NCBI GenBank assembly: GCA_903835005.1
Contig: CAILLK010000042.1
Coordinates: 1 to 64,000 of the forward strand
From: an uncultured Bacteroidota bacterium
Lineage (GTDB): Bacteria; Bacteroidota; Bacteroidia; Chitinophagales; Chitinophagaceae
Reading direction: 5' to 3'
Length of the DNA stretch: 64,000 nt
Shown here: piece by piece, positions 30,267 through 40,515 of the stretch
Layout of the letters: every line of letters starts with the position of its first letter
Position numbering within the stretch: the stretch's first letter is position 1
Program-made: the position numbers and the translations under genes
Notes under the pieces: model-generated
The model's database searches: none
Told to the model about the DNA's origin: nothing
Seen by the model: the letters and a program-made list of their open reading frames with translations, nothing else

Positions 30267-30566
30267 ATGTTTGCAATAGTAACAATAGCAGGGCAGCAAT
30301 TCAAGGTAAAACAGAATGATGAATTGTTTGTGCATCGCCTCGGAGGCAATGCCGGAGATAAGGTGGAATTTTCAGATATCCTTATGGTAAGTAATGATGG
30401 CAACATAACCGTTGGCAACAATTCCAAAAAAGTACAGGCTGAAATAATAGATCATCTTAAAGGAGATAAGGTAATTATCTTCAAGAAAAATCGCAGAAAA
30501 GGCTACCAGAAAAAGAATGGCCACCGCCAGTGCCTTACTAAGATTAAAATCAATGAAATAGCTTAA
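30267..30566 (+). CDS. rplU: 50S ribosomal protein L21
   Basis: MFAIVTIAGQQFKVKQNDELFVHRL...VIIFKKNRRKGYQKKNGHRQCLTKIKI. 30267 matches the family N-terminus. Confidence 0.97.
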   Translation: MFAIVTIAGQQFKVKQNDELFVHRLGGNAGDKVEFSDILMVSNDGNITVGNNSKKVQAEIIDHLKGDKVIIFKKNRRKGYQKKNGHRQCLTKIKINEIA

Positions 30567-30599
30567 TTTTAAATTGTAAATACCAACTAACTTTAAATA

Positions 30600-30872
30600 A
30601 TGGCACATAAAAAAGGAGAAGGCAGTGTAAGGAACGGCCGCGACTCACATAGCAAAAGATTGGGTGTAAAGATATTCGGAGGACAACCTGCGATATCAGG
30701 TAATATTATAGTACGCCAGCGGGGAACCAAGTTTCATCCGGGCGATAATGTAGGGCTGGGCAAAGATTTTACCATTTTTGCATTGACTGATGGTTTGGTA
30801 GAATTCCGTAAAACACGGACAAAAACTTTAATTTCTGTTAAAGAGTTTAATACCGCAGTCGCGGAGGCCTAA
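30600..30872 (+). CDS. rpmA: 50S ribosomal protein L27
   Basis: [62 protein letters not shown]. Confidence 0.98.
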   Translation: MAHKKGEGSVRNGRDSHSKRLGVKIFGGQPAISGNIIVRQRGTKFHPGDNVGLGKDFTIFALTDGLVEFRKTRTKTLISVKEFNTAVAEA

Positions 30873-30926
30873 CCCCCGAAGCGATTTTGCCATAAAGATT
30901 TTTGTTTAACCCTTAAATTCACAGTT

Positions 30927-31187
30927 ATGGCAACAGCAAAGAAGGCAGCTCCTGCGAAAAAAGCAGCACCTGCACCAAAGAAAGCAGCTCCTAAAAAAGC
31001 TGCACCAGCTAAGAAGGCAGCAGCCCCTAAGAAGGCAGCTCCTGCCAAAAAAGCAGCTGCTCCGAAAAAGGCAGCTCCTAAAAAAGCAGCAGCACCAAAA
31101 AAAGCCGCAGCACCTAAGAAGGTTGCAGCTGCAGCTCCTGCTAAAAAGAATGCTGGCCCTAAGAAGGCAGCCGCTAAAAAGAAATAA
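30927..31187 (+). CDS. Lys/Ala/Pro-repeat histone H1-like basic protein
   Basis: MATAKKAAPAKKAAPAPKKAAPKKAAPAKKAAA...; degenerate tandem DNA repeat. Confidence 0.85.
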   Translation: MATAKKAAPAKKAAPAPKKAAPKKAAPAKKAAAPKKAAPAKKAAAPKKAAPKKAAAPKKAAAPKKVAAAAPAKKNAGPKKAAAKKK

Positions 31188-31205
31188 CCCACTCTTTAGC
31201 GATCT

Positions 31206-31241
31206 AAAAAAAAGAGACTGTTTTATACAGTCTCTTTTTTT
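31206..31241 (+). terminator. Rho-independent terminator after the rplU-rpmA-KAAP genes
   Basis: aaaaaaaagagactgt-tttat-acagtctcttttttt. Confidence 0.85.
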
Positions 31242-31397
31242 GTGCCTGTTTTCTCATCTATATCCTTTCAATACCCTGCTTAATGTTAATAATCGTTAAA
31301 TCTTCTAATGCAAGACGGTTCTGTACATACAAGTAATAAGTAAGTTTTGTTGCTTTATAGCGGATGTGAATTTCCCATCCTACCCATACCTTTTTAT

Positions 31398-34214
31398 ATG
31401 AAATTTCTGTTCTCCCTTATCCTGGTTTTTTGGGGCATGCAAACCTGTTTAGCGCAAAGCTGCACCATCAAAGGTTCGGTTGCTGATACGCTTAACATTA
31501 TGAAACTATACAAGGCCTCTGTAACAATCATGAAGCCTGCTGATTCCGGAATTGTAGCCCATACGCGCACGGCTCCCGACGGTAGTTTTGAATTGAAAGT
31601 TGATACCCAGGGCAAATATATTATCCGGGTAACTTTTATCAATTTCGCTGATTATGAGGATGTAATTATTGTAAACAAGCCCATAATGGATTTGGGTGAG
31701 ATACCCATGCTCACTAAGGAACATGTGCTTAAAGAATTTGTAATTACCCAGCAGATAGCAGCTATAAAAATAAAAGGAGATACTACTGAGTATATGGCCG
31801 ACAGCTTTAAAGTAAAAGATGGGGCAAACGTGGAAGACCTGCTGCGAAGACTGCCGGGCATACAGGTGGATAAGAATGGCAAAATAACCGCACAGGGCGA
31901 GACGGTACAGAAAGTACTGGTAGATGGTGAGGAATTTTTCTCAGACGACCCTAAGGTGGTTACGCAGGGACTTCAGGCCGTTGTAGTGAACAAAGTTCAG
32001 GTATACGACAAAAAAAGCGACCAGGCAGAGTTCACCGGAATTGATGACGGGCAAAAAACCAAAACCATCAACCTTGAATTGAAGGAAGACCGCAAGAAAG
32101 GCTACTTCGGGAAGCTGGATGCCGGGCAGGGCACTGATGGGTATTACCAGGACCAGGGCATGATCAATGCTTTCAAAGGGAAAAGGCAACTATCGGCCTT
32201 TATGATCGCATCCAACACCGATAAAGTAGGCCTGGGATGGGGCGATAATGATAAATTCGGCGGCGGCGCAGGCATTACCGAAATGACGGATAATGGCTAT
32301 TACAGCATGGTAGGTGGCAGCTATGATGAGTTTGGCGGATGGAATGGCAACTATGAAGGGGAAGGCCTGCCGTCGGTACTTACCGGTGGCATCCATTATG
32401 CCAACAGGTGGAATGAAGATGCCTCACATTTGTCTGGCAGTTACCGATATGCCAATCAGAATGTGAATATTCAGGGTGATAATACCACACAATCATCGCT
32501 GGCCGGTGATACGGTAAGGATAAATACCGAACAAAAAACGCAGGCAAGTAAAATAGAGCGCCATGGTTTCAATGGTTTTTATGAATGGAAAATAGACACC
32601 AATAATTCACTCAGGGTGGTGCTATATGCCGGCCTTAAAAACTCTGATGTTTCTTCGCGTTATCATACAACCACTTACAACATGGTGGGCGATGCACTGC
32701 CGGTAACCACCAATGACCGGTTGCTCACCGGAAACACCCACTCTGAAAACATAGATCTGGACCTGCTTTATAAGAAAAAATTTAAAAAGAAAGGCAGGAC
32801 TATTTCCGTTGGGATAGAAGAGCAATACAATGCATCAAAAGGTTATGGCTATTTGAATTCAACATTGAGTACCCCCGATTCAATTCCCGGCAAAATGGAT
32901 ACCACCAATACCAACCAGGAAAAGACGGATACGTCTCATACGTTATCTTTCAATTCCAAAATCACCTATACCGAACCCCTCTCCAAAACGGCATTCCTGG
33001 AGGTAAATTACGGAATCTACCTGATCAACAGCAGCTCTGAAAAGAACTCCTGGAACCTCGACTCCGCTACAAGGAAATATGATCTGAAATCCGACAGTTT
33101 CAGCAGCAACTACAAGTACAATATAATGACCAACCGGGGCGGATTAAGTTTTAAGTTTGTGTATAAAAACTATAATTTTTCATTCGGTACAGATGTAGCC
33201 AGCACCAATTACCTGCAAAAAGACATTTTAGAGACTGAGTTGCTAGGGCACGATGTTTCGCGCACCTATAATTATCCCAATCTCTACCCCAAGGCCAATT
33301 TCACTTACAAATTCGGCAAGCAGACCAGCCTGCGGCTTAACTATGACGGCAGCACCAAACAACCCACCATCGCCCAGATTCAGCCGCTCAACCAGAATAC
33401 CGACCCGCTGAATATTACTGTAGGCAACCCCAACCTGAAACAGGAATTCAATAATAATTTCCGGTTGAATTTCAGTGATTATAAAGTACTCAGCCAGCGC
33501 TATTTTTATGTGGGCCTTTCGGGCAATACCGATTTAAATGCCATATCCACATCACAAACAACGAACGGCCCGATAAGTACCATAAAGTATATAAACGTAA
33601 ATGGCAACTACAGCACAAATGGCTGGATCGGGTATGATTTCAAAGTCAAAAAGCCAGACCTGGGTATAGGGTTTTCTTTAGATGGAAGCCAATCGCATAC
33701 CAACAACATCATCAACGGACTGAACAACTCCAGCAACAATACCAGCCTCAATATCGGCCCGAATTTCAAGAAAGACAAAGAGGATAAATACAATTTCAGT
33801 TGGGAACCTCATGTAGCTTACAACGAAAACCAGTCGACCATAAGTACCTTTGTTACCAGGTATTACACCTTCAACAGCGACTTCAGGGCCGATGTACAGA
33901 TTACTAAAAAGTGGTCGGCTGGTACAACAGCAAATGCAATGATCAGGCAGAAAACGGTAGTATTCCCAACCAATAATGAGGTCATAAAATGGAATGCTTA
34001 CCTATCTAAAAAGTTCCTTAAGAAAAACCAGCTGGAACTGAAAGCTATTGTTTATGATATTCTTAACCAGAACACAGGTTACAACCGCACAGCTACAGGC
34101 AGTACCATATCGCAGGTCAATTACAACACTATTCGCCGGTATGGTATGCTGAACCTGGTATGGAACTTCACCCACACACCAGGCGCAATAGCCGCAACTG
34201 ATGAAAAGAAATAA
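31398..34214 (+). CDS. TonB-dependent-receptor-like outer membrane beta-barrel protein with carboxypeptidase-like regulatory domain
   Basis: Signal MKFLFSLILVFWGMQTCLAQ; plug-like NVEDLLRRLPGIQVDKNGKITAQGETVQKVLVDGEEFFSDDP; start moved from 31347 to 31398. Confidence 0.88.
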   Translation: MKFLFSLILVFWGMQTCLAQSCTIKGSVADTLNIMKLYKASVTIMKPADSGIVAHTRTAPDGSFELKVDTQGKYIIRVTFINFADYEDVIIVNKPIMDLGEIPMLTKEHVLKEFVITQQIAAIKIKGDTTEYMADSFKVKDGANVEDLLRRLPGIQVDKNGKITAQGETVQKVLVDGEEFFSDDPKVVTQGLQAVVVNKVQVYDKKSDQAEFTGIDDGQKTKTINLELKEDRKKGYFGKLDAGQGTDGYYQDQGMINAFKGKRQLSAFMIASNTDKVGLGWGDNDKFGGGAGITEMTDNGYYSMVGGSYDEFGGWNGNYEGEGLPSVLTGGIHYANRWNEDASHLSGSYRYANQNVNIQGDNTTQSSLAGDTVRINTEQKTQASKIERHGFNGFYEWKIDTNNSLRVVLYAGLKNSDVSSRYHTTTYNMVGDALPVTTNDRLLTGNTHSENIDLDLLYKKKFKKKGRTISVGIEEQYNASKGYGYLNSTLSTPDSIPGKMDTTNTNQEKTDTSHTLSFNSKITYTEPLSKTAFLEVNYGIYLINSSSEKNSWNLDSATRKYDLKSDSFSSNYKYNIMTNRGGLSFKFVYKNYNFSFGTDVASTNYLQKDILETELLGHDVSRTYNYPNLYPKANFTYKFGKQTSLRLNYDGSTKQPTIAQIQPLNQNTDPLNITVGNPNLKQEFNNNFRLNFSDYKVLSQRYFYVGLSGNTDLNAISTSQTTNGPISTIKYINVNGNYSTNGWIGYDFKVKKPDLGIGFSLDGSQSHTNNIINGLNNSSNNTSLNIGPNFKKDKEDKYNFSWEPHVAYNENQSTISTFVTRYYTFNSDFRADVQITKKWSAGTTANAMIRQKTVVFPTNNEVIKWNAYLSKKFLKKNQLELKAIVYDILNQNTGYNRTATGSTISQVNYNTIRRYGMLNLVWNFTHTPGAIAATDEKK

Positions 34215-34984
34215 TGGCTTTAAAAATCACTTTTATGACCCGGTACATATTGCTCGTGAATACCTTTCTGTTTACCGCCATTGCTGCCAGGGCGCAATAT
34301 ACCCTTAGTGGCAAAATTGAGTATGAGAAGAAAACCAATGTTCATGCGGTATTTAAAGATAACCGGGAAGATGAGAATGACAGCTGGTACCAGGACCAGG
34401 TAGCGAAGGCCCCAAAATTCAAGAGCACTTTTTTTGAACTCACTTTTGATACAGCCAGAAGTATTTATAAACCGGGCAAAGAGGTGGAGATGGCCTATAA
34501 GGGCTGGACAGGCGATGGCCCGGCCGCCGATAATATTGTACTTTCTGATTTCACTGCAGGAAAAGTAAAAGCCGTAAAAAATGTTTTTGAACAAAAATTT
34601 CTGGTGCAGGACAGCCTCCGGAATATGTACTGGATGGAAAAGGGCGAAATACGTATCATCAACAATTTTAAATGTCATAAAGCAGTAGGCAAAATTTGTG
34701 ATTCGGTATATGTAGTGGCATTTTATACCGAGGATATCCCTGCACCCGGAGGCCCTGAAATGTTTGGCGGCCTGCCCGGTATGATACTGGAGCTGGCTAT
34801 ACCCCGGCTGCATACTACCTGGGTTGCCGATAAAATAGAACTGCTTACTCCAAAAGATGCCGACTTTACAATACCGGAGAAAGGCAAAAAAGTAACCGAA
34901 AAGCAACTTTTCGAAACTATTCAGAGCAGCCTGAAAGACTGGGGTAAATGGGCAGGCAGGTATATCTGGTGGACGGTGTTGTAA
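34214..34984 (+). CDS. GLPGLI family protein
   Basis: GPEMFGGLPGMILELAIPRLHTTWVADKIELL; follows the TonB-receptor-like gene, as is usual for the family. Confidence 0.9.
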   Translation: MALKITFMTRYILLVNTFLFTAIAARAQYTLSGKIEYEKKTNVHAVFKDNREDENDSWYQDQVAKAPKFKSTFFELTFDTARSIYKPGKEVEMAYKGWTGDGPAADNIVLSDFTAGKVKAVKNVFEQKFLVQDSLRNMYWMEKGEIRIINNFKCHKAVGKICDSVYVVAFYTEDIPAPGGPEMFGGLPGMILELAIPRLHTTWVADKIELLTPKDADFTIPEKGKKVTEKQLFETIQSSLKDWGKWAGRYIWWTVL

Positions 34985-35008
34985 ACTAACTGCCGTGTAC
35001 TGTTTTTA

Positions 35009-36919
35009 TCATTTAAACAATTCTTCTTTACTCCTGGGTTTCTGGCTGTCGAGCCATTTAAACTTGCTGAGTTTCATATTGGGCAGGTCGGCCTTTTCGA
35101 GCGGGGTTAATACATGTTTGGGCTCTTTATCAAATTTTATGTTCTTCATTTTCTGATCGGCAAAATAAATGAACATACGCATACTGTTGCCCTGGTCTAC
35201 ATCCATATAGGCGCCCTTCTCATCTTTTACATAATAGATACATTGGGCATCCGGTTTCACAATGATTTGTTTTACTGCACCACTATCGAAGAAAGCGGTC
35301 AGTGTTTTTCCCTTCACCTGGTCCCACAGGTGCGCTTTTTCCGGCCCAGATTGCGATGCCACAAACGCATTATTAGGCACATACATTTTGCGGAGTGTAG
35401 CGCTGTCCAGTTGCAACAGTATGGTGTCTCCGGTTATCTGACTTTTATGCGACCATACTATAGGGTTAATCATCATTCTTATCAGGGAGTCGGCGCGTGT
35501 ATAGCACACACTGTCGCACTTGCCCTGCATCGAGTCTGAGAAAAGGAGCACATGGTGGTACCCGATGAAATAAAGCGGCGCCGTGGTATCGGCAGTTGCA
35601 GAGTCGGCGGTTGCAACCTTCATCATTTCCACCGATTCTTTTTTATTCTTTTTGCCCTTCTTCTTTTCCTCCTTCTTCGTCACCGGCAGTGTCTTATGTT
35701 TTACTTTTTCCACATAGCCGGTATCGCCCGCCGATAGCGGCACATGGTACCGGGTACTTGCCACCGGCACAGGCAGATCATACGCCACTTCTTCTACACT
35801 ATCTTTAGCACTTTTTAATCCGGAACCTTGCCTGCCTCCATGTTGGTTTAAAACCCGCAAACTATCATTTCCCAGGATACCGCTATCTGCTACCGGCTGA
35901 CGACTGACGGCTAAGGACTGACTACTCTTCACCATTGGTGCCGAATAAAAAGTATCGGCACGCATATAAAGTGTATCCTTGCCATTCACCTGTTCCAGTA
36001 CCGGTTTGCTGGTAGCCCAGAGCTTCCGCTGTTTCTGGTAATACTCCGCCCTGCCGCAAAACAGCCTTGAGTGGTGGCCTGTATCAATTGTAATGACCCT
36101 GCCCGTGAAACTACTTATTGCGAGGCCATACCCGGTCTGCCGGTCATAATTCAGTATCGAATCGCTTTCTATATACTGACCATTGTTCCATATGCCCGAA
36201 AAGCCCTTGAAATGCGCCTTGCCCAGCTTGCCGTCATACCATCCGTCGGATGTCTCAAGCACAGAGCGGCCACTATCCCTTGTTACCACCGAATGGGCAT
36301 AAAAGTTAGTCACCTTAGATTCGGTATTATACTCCACATCCTCACTCTTAATATGGTATTGCGTATCTATAATAACAACGTTGTGTTTAAAGCGGGCTTG
36401 CTTCAGGGGGATGTTATATTCGCCGGTTCTGCTTGTTACACTTGTAGAGTCGTTGTGCAATTTGCCCCCCTTGTCATAAACGGCAATTTTCTTCGCCATG
36501 TCGTAGGTAACCTCTGTACTCTCCAGGTTATTTTTGCCATCTGTCATCTGCACGTTGCCACTCATAAATGCTGTCTTAGTCCGGGTAGTATACTTCAGGT
36601 ACTCGCTTGTGCCGTGAGTGCCTCCCTGCTGTGCAATGCGCACATGGCCGAAGCCTTCAAAATTATGGGTGGTATTATTCATCAGGGCGCTGTCGCAATA
36701 CAAAGTATCGGTACCCTGCTGCAGTATCACATTCCCTTTCAGGTGGTTGTATTCTCCCGAATCAGTCTTAATTACGGTAATGGTATCCATATTTACTATC
36801 CGCACAGGCACCGTTGAGGTATCCTGCTTCTGGGCAACAGCCGGGCTGATAAAAAAAAGAAAAAATAATACCGGTAAGAGGGAAGCAGGTTGCAGGAATT
36901 TCTTAATAGTTTCTTTCAT
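35009..36919 (-). CDS. OstA/LptA-like protein
   Basis: GEYNHLKGNVILQQGTDTLYCDSALMNNTTHNFEGFGHVRIAQQ...YTTRTKTAFMSGNVQMTDGKNNLESTEVTYDMAKKIAVYDKGGKL. Confidence 0.85.
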   Translation of the reverse strand: MKETIKKFLQPASLLPVLFFLFFISPAVAQKQDTSTVPVRIVNMDTITVIKTDSGEYNHLKGNVILQQGTDTLYCDSALMNNTTHNFEGFGHVRIAQQGGTHGTSEYLKYTTRTKTAFMSGNVQMTDGKNNLESTEVTYDMAKKIAVYDKGGKLHNDSTSVTSRTGEYNIPLKQARFKHNVVIIDTQYHIKSEDVEYNTESKVTNFYAHSVVTRDSGRSVLETSDGWYDGKLGKAHFKGFSGIWNNGQYIESDSILNYDRQTGYGLAISSFTGRVITIDTGHHSRLFCGRAEYYQKQRKLWATSKPVLEQVNGKDTLYMRADTFYSAPMVKSSQSLAVSRQPVADSGILGNDSLRVLNQHGGRQGSGLKSAKDSVEEVAYDLPVPVASTRYHVPLSAGDTGYVEKVKHKTLPVTKKEEKKKGKKNKKESVEMMKVATADSATADTTAPLYFIGYHHVLLFSDSMQGKCDSVCYTRADSLIRMMINPIVWSHKSQITGDTILLQLDSATLRKMYVPNNAFVASQSGPEKAHLWDQVKGKTLTAFFDSGAVKQIIVKPDAQCIYYVKDEKGAYMDVDQGNSMRMFIYFADQKMKNIKFDKEPKHVLTPLEKADLPNMKLSKFKWLDSQKPRSKEELFK

Positions 36920-37013
36920 GCTTCTTTTATTTCCGTTCTTAAACCGGATGCGATCAGAGATTCTGATGTTTCAACTGCCCGGTGTTTCTATAATCATGGC
37001 CGGATAAACCCCT

Positions 37014-37955
37014 CTATTTCTTCCTGCCAAAAAAGGAAAGGGAGATATACCGGCCCGGATGCGCTTTCATATCTGTTTCTAAACTATCGAGAGACCTGAT
37101 CGCATTATTGAGATTAATGTATAAATCCTTATTGTTGACAAGCATACCGGCCGAACCCTTGCTATTATTGATTTTATCGGCAATTTCCTTGTATTCATTA
37201 AGCGTTTCCCGGATATCTTCCACCATTTTTTCAATATGCGTATTGTTTAAATGATTGGTTATGCTGCTAACATTGGTGAGTATATGATTAATGGTGTCGT
37301 TGTTTTTTGCCAGGTTTGCTGTAATACTGGAAGCATTATGGATCATGGTATTGATCTCAACTGTTTCCTTTTTCAGATCATTTGTCAGATCGGCCAGATT
37401 GTGCGCAGTAACATTTACTGCATGCAGGGCCTCACTAATTTCCCGCTGATTCTGGGCATTCATCAGTTCATTTACCCCGGTAAGTGTGGTATCAATAGTC
37501 GAAATAGTGGTTTTAAGCTCCTTAAGCCTTGGGGTGAGTTCTGAAGATACATTGTCGAGCATTCCCCCCTCCCGCTCAGCCTTCAGTTCAGCTCCCGGCT
37601 TCAAAGTACCCGGCCCTTTCCCCGGTACCAATACAATTATTTTTGTTCCCATGATATCGGAGGAGGATATCCTGGCAATGGTACCTTCGGGCAGTTCGAG
37701 TCCTTTTGAGATATCGAGAGTGACTTTTACACCCTTGCCCTGAATCAGACTCATGGCAGATATATGCCCGACATTAAGGCCATTTACCTGGATTACAGCA
37801 GCTTTCTGAAGCCCTTCCACGTTTTCATATATACAGAAATATCCTCTGTCGTTTGAAAAAATATCAGCGCCTTTCAGAAAATAAAACCCTGCAAAGAATG
37901 TAATCAATGCTATTGTTGCCAATAACCCGATCTTCACTTCTTTAGATACACTCAT
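37014..37955 (-). CDS. MlaD/MCE domain lipid-transport protein
   Basis: KEVKIGLLATIALITFFAGFYFLKGADIFSNDRGYFCIYENVEGLQKAAVIQVNGLNVGHI...LPEGTIARISSSDIMGTKIIVLVPG. Confidence 0.92.
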   Translation of the reverse strand: MSVSKEVKIGLLATIALITFFAGFYFLKGADIFSNDRGYFCIYENVEGLQKAAVIQVNGLNVGHISAMSLIQGKGVKVTLDISKGLELPEGTIARISSSDIMGTKIIVLVPGKGPGTLKPGAELKAEREGGMLDNVSSELTPRLKELKTTISTIDTTLTGVNELMNAQNQREISEALHAVNVTAHNLADLTNDLKKETVEINTMIHNASSITANLAKNNDTINHILTNVSSITNHLNNTHIEKMVEDIRETLNEYKEIADKINNSKGSAGMLVNNKDLYINLNNAIRSLDSLETDMKAHPGRYISLSFFGRKK

Positions 37956-38208
37956 AGTTTTTCAGATATTGGCGGCAAAAATAAGCAAAAGAAGGCACCA
38001 TAATACTTTATTGCTGATTATCAGTCTTTATCTGCTTATAGTGAACCTCAATGTATTTTATCCTGTTTTCAAATATTGACTGTCAAAAGTTACCTTTGAC
38101 CCCTGTATTCAGATAACAACCACCCAGCAGATACTGCAAACCGGATTGATTTACTGAATAAACGGCAAATTTAAATTAAAGCAACTGTATAAATTCTAAA
38201 ATAAAACC

Positions 38209-39090
38209 TTGATTTCCGTAATCATAATTAATTACAATACTTTTAACCTTACCTGCGATTGTATCGCATCGGTAATCCGCTATACCAAAGAATTGCCGTA
38301 TGAGATAATCCTGGTAGACAATGCCTCACCAAAAGATAATGCGGATGATTTCCTGGTCCGTTTTCCGGATATAACGCTGGTCAAAAGCCCCGAAAACGGG
38401 GGCTTTGCCAAGGGGAACAACCTGGGTATACAATATGCCACAGGCGATATTATACTGCTGCTTAACTCAGACACCATTCTTACGGAAGACAGCATAAGCA
38501 AAGCCGCTAACGCCCTGAACCACGACCCGCAAATGGGTGCACTTGGGGTACGACTGATATTCCCCGATGGTGTGGTGCAGTCATCGGCACGCAAGTTCCG
38601 GAGTATACGTAACGAGCTGCTTGACCTGCTCCGCCCTGTACTGATGCTGCTGCCTTACCGCAAAAGGGCCGAGCTGATGATGAACCAGTATTTTAAGGGC
38701 GATTTTAATACCTATTGCGACTGGGTAAGCGGGGCATTTATTATGTTCCGGACCTCTATTCTCCAGCAGTTGGAAGGCAATAAGCTGGATGAACGTTTTT
38801 TTATGTACAGCGAAGATGAACTGTGGTGTTACCAGTTTATGGAGCTGGGCTACCGGAATTATTACCTTGCCGATACCACCGTCATCCATCTGCTGAATGC
38901 CAGTGTAGAGCCCGCCAAACAGTTGCGCCTGCTCAAAACCTATATAAAGCACCAGATGATCATTATGGATTATGTGCATGGTAAAAACGGGTACTACTAC
39001 CTGTTTCAGGCAATATTTACAGGCAAGGAACTGTTCCGGTATTATGTAAAACTATTTCTTGATAAGGTTTTCAAATATAAGCTCAGGTAG
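38209..39090 (+). CDS. Glycosyltransferase family 2
   Basis: ISVIIINYNTFNLTCDCIASVIRYTKELPYEIILVDNAS...GGFAKGNNLGIQYATGDIILLLNSDT. Confidence 0.93.
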   Translation: MISVIIINYNTFNLTCDCIASVIRYTKELPYEIILVDNASPKDNADDFLVRFPDITLVKSPENGGFAKGNNLGIQYATGDIILLLNSDTILTEDSISKAANALNHDPQMGALGVRLIFPDGVVQSSARKFRSIRNELLDLLRPVLMLLPYRKRAELMMNQYFKGDFNTYCDWVSGAFIMFRTSILQQLEGNKLDERFFMYSEDELWCYQFMELGYRNYYLADTTVIHLLNASVEPAKQLRLLKTYIKHQMIIMDYVHGKNGYYYLFQAIFTGKELFRYYVKLFLDKVFKYKLR

Positions 39091-39193
39091 CAGCAAAGTT
39101 AATTTGGGAATAAAGACAAGCCCCCCTGTAATCTTTATTAGCGTTAAATATTGCACTCCAAACAACAAAGTGAGCCTAATATAAACCACATAG

Positions 39194-39225
39194 AAAAAGG
39201 GCCACACCGGATAGCATGGCCCTTT
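39194..39225 (-). terminator. Terminator downstream of nusG
   Basis: aaagggcca (39196-39204)/tggcccttt (39217-39225) with a T tract on the minus strand. Confidence 0.7.
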
Positions 39226-39242
39226 CAAAATAAAGTTATAGT

Positions 39243-39836
39243 TTAAGCTATTTTTTCTACCTGCATATAGTTCAGCTCCACAGGGGTAGCGCGGCCGAAT
39301 ATCTTTACCACCACCTTGAGTTTCTTCTTCTCCTGATTGATCTCTTCCACTGTACCGTTAAAGTCATTGAAAGGCCCGTCTATTATTTTCACGGTTTCAC
39401 CTATGATGTATGGCTCTGCATAACTGATTCCCTGCTCGCTTACCTCATCCATCTTACCAAACATCTTGTTCACCTCGCTTTTACGCAGTGACGTAGGGTG
39501 CTCTTTGCCGAGGAAGTGAATAACGCCGGTAACATTCTTCACCGCGTGAATGATGTCGTCAGTCAGTTTGCCATCAACCGCTTCCAGCAATATGTAGCCC
39601 GGGAAAAGGGTTTTCTCCCGCAATACTTTTTTGCCGTTCAGCACCTTGAATACCTTTTCTATCGGGCAAAGAACCTGCACTACTGAGTTGGTCCAGTTGT
39701 TGATCTTTACCTCTTTGTCGAGATATTCTTTTACCTTTTTTTCCTTGCCGCTGATCACACGTATCACATACCACTTGGTTTCTTTGGCAGGTTTGGCATC
39801 CTGAACCGGGATGATTTCGTTAGTTGGCTCCATCAT
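39243..39836 (-). CDS. nusG: Transcription termination/antitermination protein NusG
   Basis: KWYVIRVISGKEKKVKEYLD...LFPGYILLEAV...GETVKIIDGPFNDFNGTVEEINQEKKKLKVVVKIFGRATPVELNYMQVE. Confidence 0.97.
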   Translation of the reverse strand: MMEPTNEIIPVQDAKPAKETKWYVIRVISGKEKKVKEYLDKEVKINNWTNSVVQVLCPIEKVFKVLNGKKVLREKTLFPGYILLEAVDGKLTDDIIHAVKNVTGVIHFLGKEHPTSLRKSEVNKMFGKMDEVSEQGISYAEPYIIGETVKIIDGPFNDFNGTVEEINQEKKKLKVVVKIFGRATPVELNYMQVEKIA

Positions 39837-40033
39837 TATTTACCCAGCATTTTATAGATAAACTCCAATACATTTTTTGCAGCGAAATCCATACCAAAAA
39901 CCACAACAGTAACCATGCTCAGAGCAATAAGTACTATGATAGTGGTCTGCTGCAGTTCTTCCCATGAAGGCCAGGTCACCTTGTGAATCAGCTCGTCGTA
40001 AGCTTCCTGGATATAATTACCGAATTTGCTCAT
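39836..40033 (-). CDS. secE: Preprotein translocase subunit SecE
   Basis: FGNYIQEAYDELIHKVTWPSWEELQQTTIIVLIALSMVTVVVFGMDFAAKNVLEFIYKML. Confidence 0.95.
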   Translation of the reverse strand: MSKFGNYIQEAYDELIHKVTWPSWEELQQTTIIVLIALSMVTVVVFGMDFAAKNVLEFIYKMLGK

Positions 40034-40113
40034 AATCTTACCCGCAGCTGCGGGCTCATTTTAACCGTTAATAAATTACCCTCACCCTTCCGGGAACGGG
40101 TATTGATTTTGCA

Positions 40114-40184
40114 CGGGCACGTGGATTCGAACCACGATCGAAGGTTTTGGAGACCTCTATTCTGCCGTTGAACTATGCCCGTAT
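40114..40184 (-). tRNA. tRNA-Trp (CCA anticodon)
   Basis: Minus strand acgggcatagttcaacggcagaatagaggtctccaaaaccttcgatcgtggttcgaatccacgtgcccgt; acceptor, T arm and CTCCAAA anticodon loop visible; upstream of secE-nusG. Confidence 0.95.
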
Positions 40185-40484
40185 ATTTTAGTCTTCAGTC
40201 GAAAGTATTTAGTCGTAAGTCAGTTGAAGAACTTCGCGGATTAATTACTCAGACATATAACTATCAAGAACTACTACCTGCAAAAAATCAAAAAGCCAAA
40301 AAGTGAAACCTTTTGACTTTTTTATTGCGGATGGCAAATGTACGGAATTTTTTGAAATGAAATGGGAATATTTTTGTTTTACCAGCCCTACCCCTCGTTT
40401 TCGCCGTTGAAGCTGTTCCTCACCATCACCTTCACGCCGTACACCAGCGAATTAGACCCTCCAGCAACGGTACCATGTAATAAC

Positions 40485-40515
40485 AAAAAAGCCTCCATTA
40501 CAGAAGGCTTTCTCT
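40485..40515 (-). terminator. Putative terminator hairpin
   Basis: Minus strand aaagccttctgtaatggaggcttttttg; overlaps the end of the truncated Avd-like ORF. Confidence 0.5.

Noticed and set aside
30869-31192. 107-aa antisense ORF rich in Ala/Phe/Gly
   Set aside because: Antisense shadow of the repetitive Lys/Ala/Pro gene at 30927-31187.
34220-34906. 228-aa minus-strand ORF opposite the GLPGLI gene
   Set aside because: Antisense to a well-supported family; no motif support.
36071-36817. 248-aa plus-strand ORF opposite the OstA-like gene
   Set aside because: Antisense shadow; the opposite strand has the coherent signal peptide and family motifs.
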